A model generated the notes under the pieces. It worked only from the letters and a program-made list of their open reading frames with translations. It was not told the DNA's origin and made no database searches. The position numbers and the translations under genes are program-made. A DNA stretch of 35,720 nt from Candidatus Saccharimonadota bacterium (GTDB taxonomy: Bacteria; Patescibacteriota; Saccharimonadia; Saccharimonadales; UBA4665): the NCBI GenBank assembly GCA_016789655.1, contig JAEUQV010000038.1, forward strand, positions 1-35,720, given 5' to 3'. Below, one piece after another: positions 15,020 to 24,084 of the stretch (within the stretch, counting starts at the first letter, position 1; the number at the start of each line of letters is the position of its first letter).

Positions 15020-16900
15020 TTAATCGCGTTTTAGCATTACCGTAAACGCTTCGGCAGGGATATCGACCTTGCCGAAACGCTTCATGCGTTTTTTGCCTTT
15101 GGCTTGTTTGGCGAGGACTTTTTTCTTTCGCGAGACATCGCCACCATACAAGCCAATGGTAACGTCTTTGCGGTAAGCGCTTATGTCTTCGCGGGCGATA
15201 AAGCGGCCATTTATCCCTGCCTGAAGTGCGACTTGAAAGTTTTGGCGTGGGATCACTTCTTTCAGCTTAGCTACGATATCACGCCCAAGTTTCTGAGATT
15301 CGCTGCGGTGTGCCATGACGCTCAGTGAAGCAACAATCTCTCCTGCTACGTAAAAATCAACCTTTACTAGATCTTCTGCACGGTAGTTGTCGAGCTCGTA
15401 GTTGAAGCTGCCATAGCCGCTGGTGATACTTTTGAGCTGATCGTAGAAGTCGGTAAGTAAATTGGCTAATGGAGCCTCAATACTCACAAGCGCACGATCT
15501 TCCACATAACTAAGATTCTTTTGCAATCCTCGCTTCGAAGATATAAGCTGGATTACCGGCCCCACATACTCTTTTGGCACAACTATTTCGCCTTTGATCC
15601 ATGGTTCTCGAATTTCGGTGATTTTTGTTGGGTCAGGCAAATCTGCAGCCGATTTTATATCAATCTCCTCGCCACTATTGAGCCGAACCTGATAGTCAGT
15701 GCTGGGGTTCGTAACGACAAGATCGAGATTATATTCGCGCTCCAACCGTTCTCGGATGATATCCATATGCAGCAAACCCAGGAAGCCAATACGCACACCA
15801 AATCCTAGGACGGGTGAATTCTCAGGGGTGAATTGCAGCGCGGAATCACTCAGACTTAGTTTTTCTATAGCATCTTTCAGCTCTTGGTAATACTCGTTAC
15901 TTTCCGGGAAAAAGCCTGCGTAGACGAAAGGCTGCACATTTCGGTACCCAGGTAACGGCTCTGTTGCCGGCTTTTGTACCAATGTGATGGTGTCACCGAC
16001 TTTTGCCTCGCGGGTACTTTTGAGGTTCGTCACGATGTAGCCGATCTCTCCTGCGGATAACGCACTGCCCGGTGTCATATCGGGCTTGAGCGCCCCAACT
16101 TCCAGCGCCAGACCATGCGCAGCCGTCGCCATCATGTGGATATGGGCATTTTTTGCAATGCTTCCATCAAACAATCGCACGTACAGGATAACCCCACGAT
16201 AATCATCGTAGTACGAATCAAATATAAGCGCCCTGGTCTTTGCGTCAGGGGCCGTCCCTGTCGCAAACATTTGTTCGGTTTTTGGCGGAGGGATGTCTGC
16301 GACGACACGGTCGAGCACCGCCTCGACACCCTGCCCTGTCTTGGCCGAGATAAGCAATATGTCTTCCTTCGTACAACCGAGCAGACTTATGACTTCCCGA
16401 CTCACTTTTTCTACGTCAGCTGCTGGCAAGTCAATCTTATTCAGTACTGGAATGATATGCAAATCCTGTTCCATGGCTAGATACACATTGGCGAGAGTTT
16501 GCGCCTGTATTCCTTGGCTGGCATCGACTACCAGTAATGCCCCCTCGCATGCCTGGAGGCTGCGTGATACTTCGTAGCTAAAGTCGACATGCCCCGGCGT
16601 ATCTATAAGGTTTAGTTCAAATTCCTGCGTCTTTGGAGCTTGAACATATGAATTTTGGTTATTATTTGGAATTTCATGCTTGGAATTTGGCGCTTGGGGT
16701 GCCCGGTAGACCATCCTTACTGGCGCTAGTTTAATAGTAATACCCTTCTCGCGCTCCAGGTCCATCTTATCAAGCAGTTGCGCTTTCATATTACGCTTAT
16801 CGACCGTACCGGTAAGCTCAAGCATACGATCTGCTAAGGTCGACTTGCCGTGATCAATGTGCGCAATAATGCAGAAGTTACGTATGTGTGATTGATCCAT
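15020..16900 (-). CDS. lepA: LepA / EF4 translational GTPase with a repeat-derived insertion
   Basis: 626 residues, slightly longer than the usual 600. Ribosome-associated GTPase that back-translocates stalled ribosomes. G1 is AHIDHGKST (13-21), G2 around EKGITIK, G3 DTPGHVDF (100-107), G4 NKID (LHIIPVLNKIDLPAADVE). The EF4 C-terminus RKKKVLAKQAKGKKRMKRFG and the final AEAFTVMLKRD are present. Residues about 67-92 (containing NSKHEIPNNNQNSYVQAP) are an insertion before G3 not found in standard LepA; its DNA resembles short AATTCC-type repeats. The ATG is preceded by the heptamer array at 16911-16964. The 3' end is copied at 14864-14950. Confidence 0.97.
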   Translation of the reverse strand: MDQSHIRNFCIIAHIDHGKSTLADRMLELTGTVDKRNMKAQLLDKMDLEREKGITIKLAPVRMVYRAPQAPNSKHEIPNNNQNSYVQAPKTQEFELNLIDTPGHVDFSYEVSRSLQACEGALLVVDASQGIQAQTLANVYLAMEQDLHIIPVLNKIDLPAADVEKVSREVISLLGCTKEDILLISAKTGQGVEAVLDRVVADIPPPKTEQMFATGTAPDAKTRALIFDSYYDDYRGVILYVRLFDGSIAKNAHIHMMATAAHGLALEVGALKPDMTPGSALSAGEIGYIVTNLKSTREAKVGDTITLVQKPATEPLPGYRNVQPFVYAGFFPESNEYYQELKDAIEKLSLSDSALQFTPENSPVLGFGVRIGFLGLLHMDIIRERLEREYNLDLVVTNPSTDYQVRLNSGEEIDIKSAADLPDPTKITEIREPWIKGEIVVPKEYVGPVIQLISSKRGLQKNLSYVEDRALVSIEAPLANLLTDFYDQLKSITSGYGSFNYELDNYRAEDLVKVDFYVAGEIVASLSVMAHRSESQKLGRDIVAKLKEVIPRQNFQVALQAGINGRFIAREDISAYRKDVTIGLYGGDVSRKKKVLAKQAKGKKRMKRFGKVDIPAEAFTVMLKRD

Positions 16901-16910
16901 ACTAAAAGAT

Positions 16911-16964
16911 ATTCCTAATTCCTAATTCCTAATTCCTAATTCCTAATTCCTAATTCCTAATTCC
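16911..16964. repeat. Heptamer tandem repeat directly upstream of lepA
   Basis: ATTCCTA is repeated seven times plus a five-base partial unit, ending 10 bp before the lepA start codon. On the transcribed strand each unit is TTAGGAA and so contains AGGA, a Shine-Dalgarno-like core; the copy nearest the ATG has it 18 nt away. Such arrays vary in copy number by slippage. Confidence 0.97.
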
Positions 16965-16992
16965 CTGCTAGTATAACAGTGGTCAGGACGAT

Positions 16993-18594
16993 TTACCACT
17001 CGATACGAACAGGGCGAAGGATGAACCGCTTCAGCCAATTGAATACCGTAAGAGCCTCCTCTAGAGCAAACAGGCCCGATACAATAAGGTGCGTAAACAG
17101 TGTTGCGCTAGCGATAATCGTAAATTTAAACAGTAGCGCAACGCCTAGATCATTTGCGCCGAGCGGTAAAAACTGTACCGAAATAAATCCTGCCATCAGC
17201 GTAAAACCAGTAACCGACACTACCCTTAGCACACCACTCCAAAAAACAGTGTTAAATAGTTTACGATCGCGTATGAGCATAATACTAGCTAGCACGAACA
17301 CCTCAACAGCTGCCACAATCGACTGAGCAAGTGCCAACCCCTCAACCCCATAGGACTGGGGACGTGAGAGTGTCACCGCTAGGATAACGTTTAAGGCAAT
17401 TACGAAAACCGAAACTACTAGCGGTGTTCTCGTATCCTTTTGAGCATAAAACCAGCGTGAAATAATAGCGTAGAGGGAACGAAAAAGTATGGCCACGCAG
17501 AGAAAACCAAAGATATTAGTAATTGCCTGAGAATTACTAGAGAAAATCATGCGAGCCAGATAGCCTCTTCCAAAAAAACTGACAACAACAACTGGCAATG
17601 TAATCCAAAGTATTAGCCTTAGGGTACGAAGAAAATCTTGCCGGAACAAATCGGGGCGACCCTGGCTAAGGCGCACGTTAAGCTTAGGGAATATCGCCGT
17701 CGAGATAGCTGTACCGATAAGCAATATTGGTGCAGTGTGCAGCACGAACGCACTGTTGTAGTTACCTACGGCCGTCGCACCGCCTAGCACCTGGCTAGAA
17801 GCTAGCTTTGTCTCTACAATATTTTGCACCTGATCAAGCCCTTGGTCTAGTGAGCGAGGTGGCAATTGCCCAATCATTTGCCTGAAATCGGCAGTGCGCT
17901 GAATCTTGGGCTTCCAGCGAAAGCCGAAACCATACGACCCTACCACTATAATAGCAAGCTGTAAAAACGCCCCAACTGCCGCGCCTACAGCAAGGCCAAC
18001 TATACCGATATTATCTTTGAAAATATACAAACTAGCGATAATGGCGAGGTTGTAAAACAGTGGTGCAATCGCGTAAAAGAAGAATCTTCCAAAGACCTGC
18101 TGTACTGCCGCCAAAACGCCCGATATCGTAAAAAGCATCGGGTTAAACGCTATAATACGAATCATGGTGGCAACATTATCAAGCTGATCTTTCGTAAATC
18201 CGTGCACGAGCTTACTCGCGAGAAAATCTGCCGAAATGAACATTACTATGCCAACCACACACAAAAATATACTTAATAAATTCACTAAGCTACTAGAAAG
18301 CTCCCAAACCCCCTTCCGATCACCCTTAGCTAATCGGTCGGAAAGATACGGCATAAAGGCAACGCCAAGCGCACCAGCTGCGATGATGAAAAAGAAGAAA
18401 TCTGGTAAAACAAATGCCGCAAAGTATACGCCGGCGTTTTCTGGAGATGATTGGGGCATATTACCAAAATTTGCATTGACAAGTTTTGTTCGAAAAAAGC
18501 CCATAACTTGAGCTACAAGCGATGTTGCCACTAGCAACAATGCAGCATTTCCAAAGCTAATCCGCTTACCTGTACGGAGACGTGGTCTTTGCAT
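16993..18594 (-). CDS. murJ: MurJ/MviN-type lipid II flippase
   Basis: 533 residues with about 14 membrane segments. Moves lipid II across the inner membrane for peptidoglycan synthesis. Family features: N-terminal GNAALLLVATSLVAQVMGFF followed by RTKLVNANFG, the central TAVGNYNSAFVLHTAPILLI region and the charged segment PKLNVRLSQGRPDLF. The C-terminal part is slightly short but ends in ordinary TM segments and a basic tail. The start at 18592-18594 lies 12 nt after an extended -10 (TGGTATACT) located in the left arm of the inverted repeat at 18608-18764. Stop is 28 bp from the heptamer array. Stand-alone transcription is likely. Confidence 0.95.
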   Translation of the reverse strand: MQRPRLRTGKRISFGNAALLLVATSLVAQVMGFFRTKLVNANFGNMPQSSPENAGVYFAAFVLPDFFFFIIAAGALGVAFMPYLSDRLAKGDRKGVWELSSSLVNLLSIFLCVVGIVMFISADFLASKLVHGFTKDQLDNVATMIRIIAFNPMLFTISGVLAAVQQVFGRFFFYAIAPLFYNLAIIASLYIFKDNIGIVGLAVGAAVGAFLQLAIIVVGSYGFGFRWKPKIQRTADFRQMIGQLPPRSLDQGLDQVQNIVETKLASSQVLGGATAVGNYNSAFVLHTAPILLIGTAISTAIFPKLNVRLSQGRPDLFRQDFLRTLRLILWITLPVVVVSFFGRGYLARMIFSSNSQAITNIFGFLCVAILFRSLYAIISRWFYAQKDTRTPLVVSVFVIALNVILAVTLSRPQSYGVEGLALAQSIVAAVEVFVLASIMLIRDRKLFNTVFWSGVLRVVSVTGFTLMAGFISVQFLPLGANDLGVALLFKFTIIASATLFTHLIVSGLFALEEALTVFNWLKRFILRPVRIEW

Positions 18595-18607
18595 AAACTG
18601 CTACTAA

Positions 18608-18764
18608 GTATACCACCCGCAAAGTGATTTCCGCTTCCCCCGCGTGATGATCGCCGAGTCTAAATACTACCAAATTTCAGCAGCGTATCGAGATATACGG
18701 CTATGAAATATAGTAGAATTTTGGCTGGGGAGGGGAAGCGGAAATCACTTTGCGGGCGGTATAC
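18608..18764. repeat. 33-bp-arm inverted repeat between murJ and the ATPase gene
   Basis: Arms 18608-18640 and 18732-18764 are complementary at 32 of 33 positions. The mismatch would be a G-U wobble on the minus-strand RNA. The 91-bp interior has smaller hairpins (CGTAT/ATACG around 18690-18705). Each arm end carries GGTATAC facing outward; on the left this is the murJ -10 box. No flanking target duplication was found. Confidence 0.9.
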
Positions 18765-18977
18765 ACTCGACTTAGACTTGAATCGCACCTTCCCTAAGAG
18801 GCTGACCCATCCCCCCTGGCAAAGCCGAAATCGAAGCAGCATTCGTGATTATAGCTCTGTTATTAGCAGCTACGGTCGTAGTAGCGCTATGAACCTGGCT
18901 GACAAGATTAGAGCTAAGGTGAGTAACCTTTGATTTATAGGAGTCAGGGGAATTGGATCAGTCTCTAAGTTGGGCTG
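18765..18977 (+). other. Intergenic stretch with possible remnant of a small membrane gene
   Basis: A frame without start codon at about 18800-18893 encodes PIPPGKAEIEA followed by AFVIIALLLAATVVVAL and a stop, one hydrophobic helix. It has a stop just upstream and no start codon, so it may be a remnant. After it, ATAGGAG precedes a short TTG-started frame running into the ATPase gene end. No confident gene here. Confidence 0.3.
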
Positions 18978-21677
18978 TTAGCGTCGAATATGGATGACTT
19001 GTTCCACATCCAACAGTCCCACTCGATCCGTCTTGGGATTGTCTGCCGCCCGTGGGTTTGGTTGAAGAGCTGGCGCTGGTTTGCCTACGGCGTCGACCGG
19101 CTGATTGACCGCTTTCTTACGCTTCCGTACTCGCTTGCGCTTAGGTCGAGGCGGGTTGTCTGACTGTAGCGCAGCCGCGCCTATGGCTGGTCGTGAAGTT
19201 ATGCTAGCAACGCCCGGTGTCGCCTTTTGCGATACAGGTTCGGGGGGCAGCGAATCTGCTGCTACCGATTGCGGGCGGGAGACGGATGCTGTTGGACTTT
19301 GTTGAGTAAAGCCCGAAGACACTTCTGATGATCTCTTTTGCACTGCCGCTTGCCTCGCTGCGACCACTGAACCCTGTAAACCATACCTATGCATGACATA
19401 CTGCTCGACCTGTTCGCGTGTTTGAGTGTACTGCGCTCGGCTATGCTGAATGATTTGGGAGCTATGATCAAACTGAAAATCAGGCAGGTTCAAACTTATA
19501 GCCGAAAAAGCTTGTACTTTCTCACCCTCTATCGTCATGCTTATAGCAAAGTGGCGATTGTGCATATGCACCATATCGTAGTCGGTAAATTTCGGTTCAA
19601 AATACTTCAGCATGGTGTGTGCATCGTCGGCACTCGTACGGAAAGAAACGATAGAGCCTACGTTACCAAACACTGCGTCTTTGACCTCAGGCAACATTTG
19701 GGCTATATACTGGTTCGCCACGGTAAGATTAAGCCCGTATTTACGCGCTTCGCTCAGTATGGTCGCAAAAGAGTCGGTCGCAAAATTCTGAAACTCATCG
19801 ACATACAGGTAAAAAGGCGTCCTGAACTCTCCGGCCATATCAGCTCGCGACATTGCAGCCATTTGTACCTTAGTGACAAGCAGCGCCCCGAGCAAAGCCG
19901 CATTATCTTCTCCTACTAAGCCTCGGCTAAGATTCACGACAAGAATCTTATTCTCATCCATAATCTGGCGAATATTAAAACTGCTTTTGGGCTGCCCAAT
20001 TATATTGCGCACGAGTGGATTAGCCGTAAATGCACCCACCTTGTTCAATATAGGCGCAATAGCTTCCGTCATGAACTTTTCGTTCCAACTGGCAAATTCT
20101 ATAGTCCAAAAGTTACGCACTACTGGGTCGGTTACATATTGTAGCACCTCTGACCGAAATTTCTTCTCGGTCAACATGCGAGTAATATCGAGCATCGTAG
20201 CTTGCGGATAATCAAGTAGCGCCAATAGGCAATAGCGCAGAATGTACTCTAGCCTTGGCCCCCAGCTATGCTCAAACATACGCTTAATAACACCTATCAA
20301 CTCCGAGCTGGTATGCGTTTTAAGCTTAGGGTCGTAAATTTCGAGTGGGTTGAAGCCCATAGGATAATCGGTGTCAGCGGGGTTGAAATACACAACATCA
20401 GCTGCCCTCTCGGGCGGGATTCTCTTTAGAATATTTTGGGCATAATCACCATGCGGATCGATAACCGCAAAACCATAGGGGCTATAGATATCTGATATTG
20501 TTAGTAACTCAAGTAAGCCAGATTTGCCGGTACCCGTCTGGCCAATGATATATAGGTGTCGCCCACGATCAATCCGCGGCAAGCCAAACATCGTGTTATG
20601 CCCTCGAAAATTTGTTGCAGCAATAGGGCTAAGTACTTCCTGCGAAGCGGCTGTCACCACTGGTAAATTGGCTGGCGGCTCAGCCGTTTGACTGGTAGCC
20701 CACATAATATACGGCGTTTCTACGTTGGTGTGCGGCAAGTGATACAGTGTCGCCACTTCTTCGATATTACACATAAAACCAGCTCGATTGAACGTACGCG
20801 CCCCGTAGTGCTCTATCACAGACGGATCATCGGCGATACGCTTTGATTGAAACCCATTCAGGTACGTGCTGTTAAACTGCTTATAGCTAGCTACGATTGA
20901 CTGTATTTGCAGCTGGGCCTGCTGCTTGAGCGTGTTCCCTTGGTAGACTATGCGCACTTGCGTTTCAAAAGCCAGCTTCTGGCTTTTTTGCTCGGCTGCA
21001 GATACACGTGTTTGCTGGTCGTCAGTCAACTTTACACTATCAACTTTTGTTTCGGGTGGTGCCCAGAGTACGCTGAACATACCTGTCGTTGTCATACTTC
21101 CCTGGTTTTTCATCTTGGCTACATACTGCTCGCTGGACTTGTGCCAGGTCGGGCTAGCTGGACGAATAAGCATCTGTAGCCAAGCTTCCTCATCGTCGCT
21201 AAATTTAGCCAACGTCGCCGTAATGGCCGCGAGTGGGTCTACCTCAAAACTTTGAAATGTCTTTATGGGCAGTGCGTTATTGGCTGTAAACTTTAGCTCT
21301 GTAGCTAGTCGAATCTGATACTTCCGAGACTGTACTTCGGCAGCATAGTCTGCAACCTCTGTAATATGCACTGTGGGGTACTGCGCATAAATTTGTTCCT
21401 CTACGTAGCTCACCAGGTAGCGCGGCACCCACACGTAAAAACCAATTCTTTTCCCGCGTACCGCAATTTCGAACCCTAGCCGTTCGCGCTTAGCGGCACG
21501 CAGTATACCAGGTGTCGGTATGGTAAGTAACCCATGCAAGCTCGCAAACATCTGCTCGGCCGCCAATTCTTTTTTATCATTGGTCCGCGGCACCTGTAAC
21601 AGCAGCACCACACCGCTATCATCGTGCAGTGGTTCTGTGTTTTTTGCGAATAATTGCGTTGCTATGCGTGTTGCCAT
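18978..21677 (-). CDS. FtsK/TraD/VirD4-like AAA ATPase of a conjugation-type or secretion system
   Basis: 899 residues. Walker A GQTGTGKS at 379-386; Walker B in FYLYVDEFQNF near 622-632; sensor-type region LTVANQYIAQM. IDPHGDYAQNIL and YFNPADTDYPMGFNPL match the helicase-HerA/TraG family common in CPR genomes. The N-terminal 350 residues resemble the cytoplasmic region of such proteins, with no clear membrane segment. The C-terminal 150 residues are polar and include a basic block (PKRKRVRKRKKA). Probably a hexameric motor for DNA or protein transport; no other secretion genes are adjacent. Start at 21675-21677; promoter not clear. Confidence 0.82.
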   Translation of the reverse strand: MATRIATQLFAKNTEPLHDDSGVVLLLQVPRTNDKKELAAEQMFASLHGLLTIPTPGILRAAKRERLGFEIAVRGKRIGFYVWVPRYLVSYVEEQIYAQYPTVHITEVADYAAEVQSRKYQIRLATELKFTANNALPIKTFQSFEVDPLAAITATLAKFSDDEEAWLQMLIRPASPTWHKSSEQYVAKMKNQGSMTTTGMFSVLWAPPETKVDSVKLTDDQQTRVSAAEQKSQKLAFETQVRIVYQGNTLKQQAQLQIQSIVASYKQFNSTYLNGFQSKRIADDPSVIEHYGARTFNRAGFMCNIEEVATLYHLPHTNVETPYIMWATSQTAEPPANLPVVTAASQEVLSPIAATNFRGHNTMFGLPRIDRGRHLYIIGQTGTGKSGLLELLTISDIYSPYGFAVIDPHGDYAQNILKRIPPERAADVVYFNPADTDYPMGFNPLEIYDPKLKTHTSSELIGVIKRMFEHSWGPRLEYILRYCLLALLDYPQATMLDITRMLTEKKFRSEVLQYVTDPVVRNFWTIEFASWNEKFMTEAIAPILNKVGAFTANPLVRNIIGQPKSSFNIRQIMDENKILVVNLSRGLVGEDNAALLGALLVTKVQMAAMSRADMAGEFRTPFYLYVDEFQNFATDSFATILSEARKYGLNLTVANQYIAQMLPEVKDAVFGNVGSIVSFRTSADDAHTMLKYFEPKFTDYDMVHMHNRHFAISMTIEGEKVQAFSAISLNLPDFQFDHSSQIIQHSRAQYTQTREQVEQYVMHRYGLQGSVVAARQAAVQKRSSEVSSGFTQQSPTASVSRPQSVAADSLPPEPVSQKATPGVASITSRPAIGAAALQSDNPPRPKRKRVRKRKKAVNQPVDAVGKPAPALQPNPRAADNPKTDRVGLLDVEQVIHIRR

Positions 21678-21875
21678 ATCAAAATACGCCGAATATACGG
21701 CTTACGTTTACTATTGTCTCACTTTTGCAGTATGAAATATAGGGCGTAGGGGTCAAGGCAGATCAACCGAATTCATCCCAGCTAAAATGTACCCCTGTGA
21801 AATTGCATTCCTGGAATAGACCCTTTCCAACCCCCTCCCGCCAAGACACCAGTCTCTCCAGCTACAATAACCCGA

Positions 21876-22022
21876 ACTCGACATAAGCACCCCAATTATT
21901 AGTCAGTGCACCGAAGGTGACAAACAAGCGAAAGCGCAGCCTCCCAAGGGCTGGGAACTCATTAAACAGGATTCGCTCCAGTTTAATGAGCAGGGCGGGC
22001 AAGCCCCAGCAATAAGTTGAGT
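21876..22022 (+). ncRNA. Candidate structured RNA, copy 2 of 2 (gene-free stretch 21678-22134)
   Basis: Same order of elements as 13217-13393. ACTCGAC (21876-21882) pairs with GTTGAGT (22016-22022) as closing stem with one G-U. GCACC-GAA-GGTG follows at 21908-21919 and CAAGCG-n4-GCGCAGCCT next. CTCATTAAAC (21958-21967) pairs perfectly with GTTTAATGAG (21981-21990); the loop has GGATTCGCTCC where copy 1 has GGATTTACTCC. A GC hairpin at 21993-22006 ends it. Stem sequences differ from copy 1 but keep pairing. Strand is uncertain. The flanks, 21678-21875 and 22023-22134, hold nothing I recognise. Confidence 0.55.
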
Positions 22023-22134
22023 AAATATCCGGCAGTTAGACCGCCGATATGCGCATAAAGAAGCTCAACCCAATACAAGCATCAGAAATCATCGGTATCA
22101 GCGGATAGGCTGAGTCAGTTGTCGTAATCAATCT

Positions 22135-24003
22135 CTAATACAGCGTAGCGTCTTTGGGGAGGTGCGAACCTTCGAACAGCTTCAGGACTTCGTCGGCATC
22201 GACGGTTTCTTTTTCAAGCAGTGCTTCTTTGAGCTTTTCGAGTTGCGCAAGATTAGCCTTTATGACTATCCGGGCGCGCTTGGCGGCTTCAGTTATGAGC
22301 GCTTCGACTTCATCATCGATAATCTTGGCAGTTTCGTCAGAGTACTCACGCTCGTGCATAATGCGTTCCATCATTATGCCCTCTTCGGCATGAAATACTT
22401 GGTCGCGTAGCTTTTTGCCCATTCCCTGTTTTGTCACCATCTCGCGCGCCAACTCAGCAGCTTTCTGGAGATCATTACCCGCACCAGTTGTCACCCGATC
22501 GGAACCGTATTTTACTTCTTCAGCTATACGACCGCCAAGCATACGTGCCAAGATATCTTTATACTCCAGAATGCTGTGGTAACTCTTATCCTCCGGCGGG
22601 ATGAACCAGGTCACGCCGCCAGTACCACCGCGGGGAATAATGGTCACCTTATGGACGACGTCGCTATCCGGCAACACATGACCGACTATAGCATGGCCAG
22701 CTTCGTGGTAGGCTGTGAGCTCTTTCTCTTTTTCGTTCATGACCTTACTCTTGCGTTCTGGGCCAATTGCAACACGCTCAAATGCTTCAGTCACATCTTG
22801 CTGGGTGATCTGATTGTGATTGTTGCGAGCGGCAATTATAGCCGATTCATTCGCGATATTAGCGAGATCTGCACCCGATGAGCCGGCTGTCTTGGCAGCA
22901 AGAGCATCGACATCGACATCTTTCGCAAGCGGTTTCTTCTCGAAATGAATCTTGAGGATTGCATTGCGATCTGGCCGGTCTGGCAAACCTATGTTTACTC
23001 GCCTGTCGAAACGGCCGGGGCGCAACAGCGCAGGGTCAAGCACATCAGCACGGTTGGTTGCCGCCAACACTATGACGTTCTGACCTTGTTCGAAACCATC
23101 CATTTCAACCAAGATTTGGTTCAGGGTTTGCTCGCGCTCATCATGCCCACCGCCCATGCCAGAGCCACGACGGCGGCCAACGGCATCGATTTCATCGACG
23201 AAGATGATGCACGGAGCATTTTTCTTGGCTTTAGCAAACAGATCTCGTACCCGTGAGGCCCCGACACCTACGAACATCTCGACGAATTCAGAACCGGAAA
23301 TACTAAAGAACGGTACGCCCGCTTCACCGGCTACAGCTCTAGCGAGCATGGTCTTGCCGGTACCTGGAGGACCAACTAGCAATACGCCCTTGGGGATACG
23401 CGCGCCGACTGCGGCGAACTTCTTCGGAAACTTCAGGAACTCAACCACTTCTTCGAGGTCTTGCTTGGCTTCACCCTGACCTGCAATCTGCTTGAACGTA
23501 ATCTTGTCTTTTTCATTACCATACAAACGGGCACGGCTCTTGCCAAAGCTAAGCGCTTGGTTGCCCTGCCCCTGAGCACTGCGCATCATCCATACTAACA
23601 GTGCGCCTATAAGCAGTACTGGGACAATCGTACTCAAACCAAAGCCAATGACACTCGATGTGGTCGAGGTGGATGGTTTGGCGACAATTTTTACTTTGTC
23701 TTTCTTTATACCTTCATCTGCTGTTGTCGCGCCATCTTCCATAGTAGATTTGATAGATGGCTTTTTATCGCCCTTCTTCGTAATAGTAAGTTTTTGCCCT
23801 TGCACCTCTATCTCAGAGTACTTTCCGGCATTTGCCTCCTGGACAACCTGAGAAATAGGGACTTCTTTGAGCGAGCTTGGTTGGTTAAGCGCCGAAATGC
23901 CTATAAGCAGGCAGAGCGCAATGATAGCTATAAAGCCAATATTCTTACCGGTAGCTTTGCCAGATGGCCGCTTGCCGTTTGACCTGTGTGATTTATTCTC
24001 CAT
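22135..24003 (-). CDS. ftsH: FtsH ATP-dependent zinc metalloprotease
   Basis: 622 residues. Membrane protease that degrades unfolded membrane proteins and regulators. Membrane segments at about 21-38 and 118-140 flank a short outer domain. AAA domain: Walker A GPPGTGKT (211-218), Walker B IIFVDEID (266-273), [20 protein letters not shown]. Protease zinc site HEAGH (433-437), third ligand Asp in the [11 protein letters not shown] region. The outer domain is of normal small size and the tail has no clear oligomer extension. The ATG at 24001-24003 lies 8 nt from TATACT. Single gene between structured RNA copy 2 and the ABC exporter. Confidence 0.98.
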   Translation of the reverse strand: MENKSHRSNGKRPSGKATGKNIGFIAIIALCLLIGISALNQPSSLKEVPISQVVQEANAGKYSEIEVQGQKLTITKKGDKKPSIKSTMEDGATTADEGIKKDKVKIVAKPSTSTTSSVIGFGLSTIVPVLLIGALLVWMMRSAQGQGNQALSFGKSRARLYGNEKDKITFKQIAGQGEAKQDLEEVVEFLKFPKKFAAVGARIPKGVLLVGPPGTGKTMLARAVAGEAGVPFFSISGSEFVEMFVGVGASRVRDLFAKAKKNAPCIIFVDEIDAVGRRRGSGMGGGHDEREQTLNQILVEMDGFEQGQNVIVLAATNRADVLDPALLRPGRFDRRVNIGLPDRPDRNAILKIHFEKKPLAKDVDVDALAAKTAGSSGADLANIANESAIIAARNNHNQITQQDVTEAFERVAIGPERKSKVMNEKEKELTAYHEAGHAIVGHVLPDSDVVHKVTIIPRGGTGGVTWFIPPEDKSYHSILEYKDILARMLGGRIAEEVKYGSDRVTTGAGNDLQKAAELAREMVTKQGMGKKLRDQVFHAEEGIMMERIMHEREYSDETAKIIDDEVEALITEAAKRARIVIKANLAQLEKLKEALLEKETVDADEVLKLFEGSHLPKDATLY

Positions 24004-24011
24004 GTTGCACT

Positions 24012-24017
24012 AGTATA
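24012..24017 (-). promoter_or_regulatory. -10 box of ftsH
   Basis: TATACT on the minus strand ends 8 nt before the ftsH ATG, predicting a leaderless mRNA. No good -35 box at 17 nt. Confidence 0.6.
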
Positions 24018-24084
24018 CAACAGATACGCCCATATTTCGAATGCTGCAAGGAAAATATCAAATGAATAGTCTTAGCACAGATAT

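Noticed and set aside
16911-16964. Possible CRISPR array
   Set aside because: Head-to-tail 7-mers with no spacers; it is a simple tandem repeat.
18608-18764. Insertion sequence
   Set aside because: No transposase and no target-site duplication; a MITE remains possible but unproven.
18800-18893. Small membrane gene with AFVIIALLLAATVVVAL
   Set aside because: No start codon and an in-frame stop just upstream; listed only as a possible remnant.
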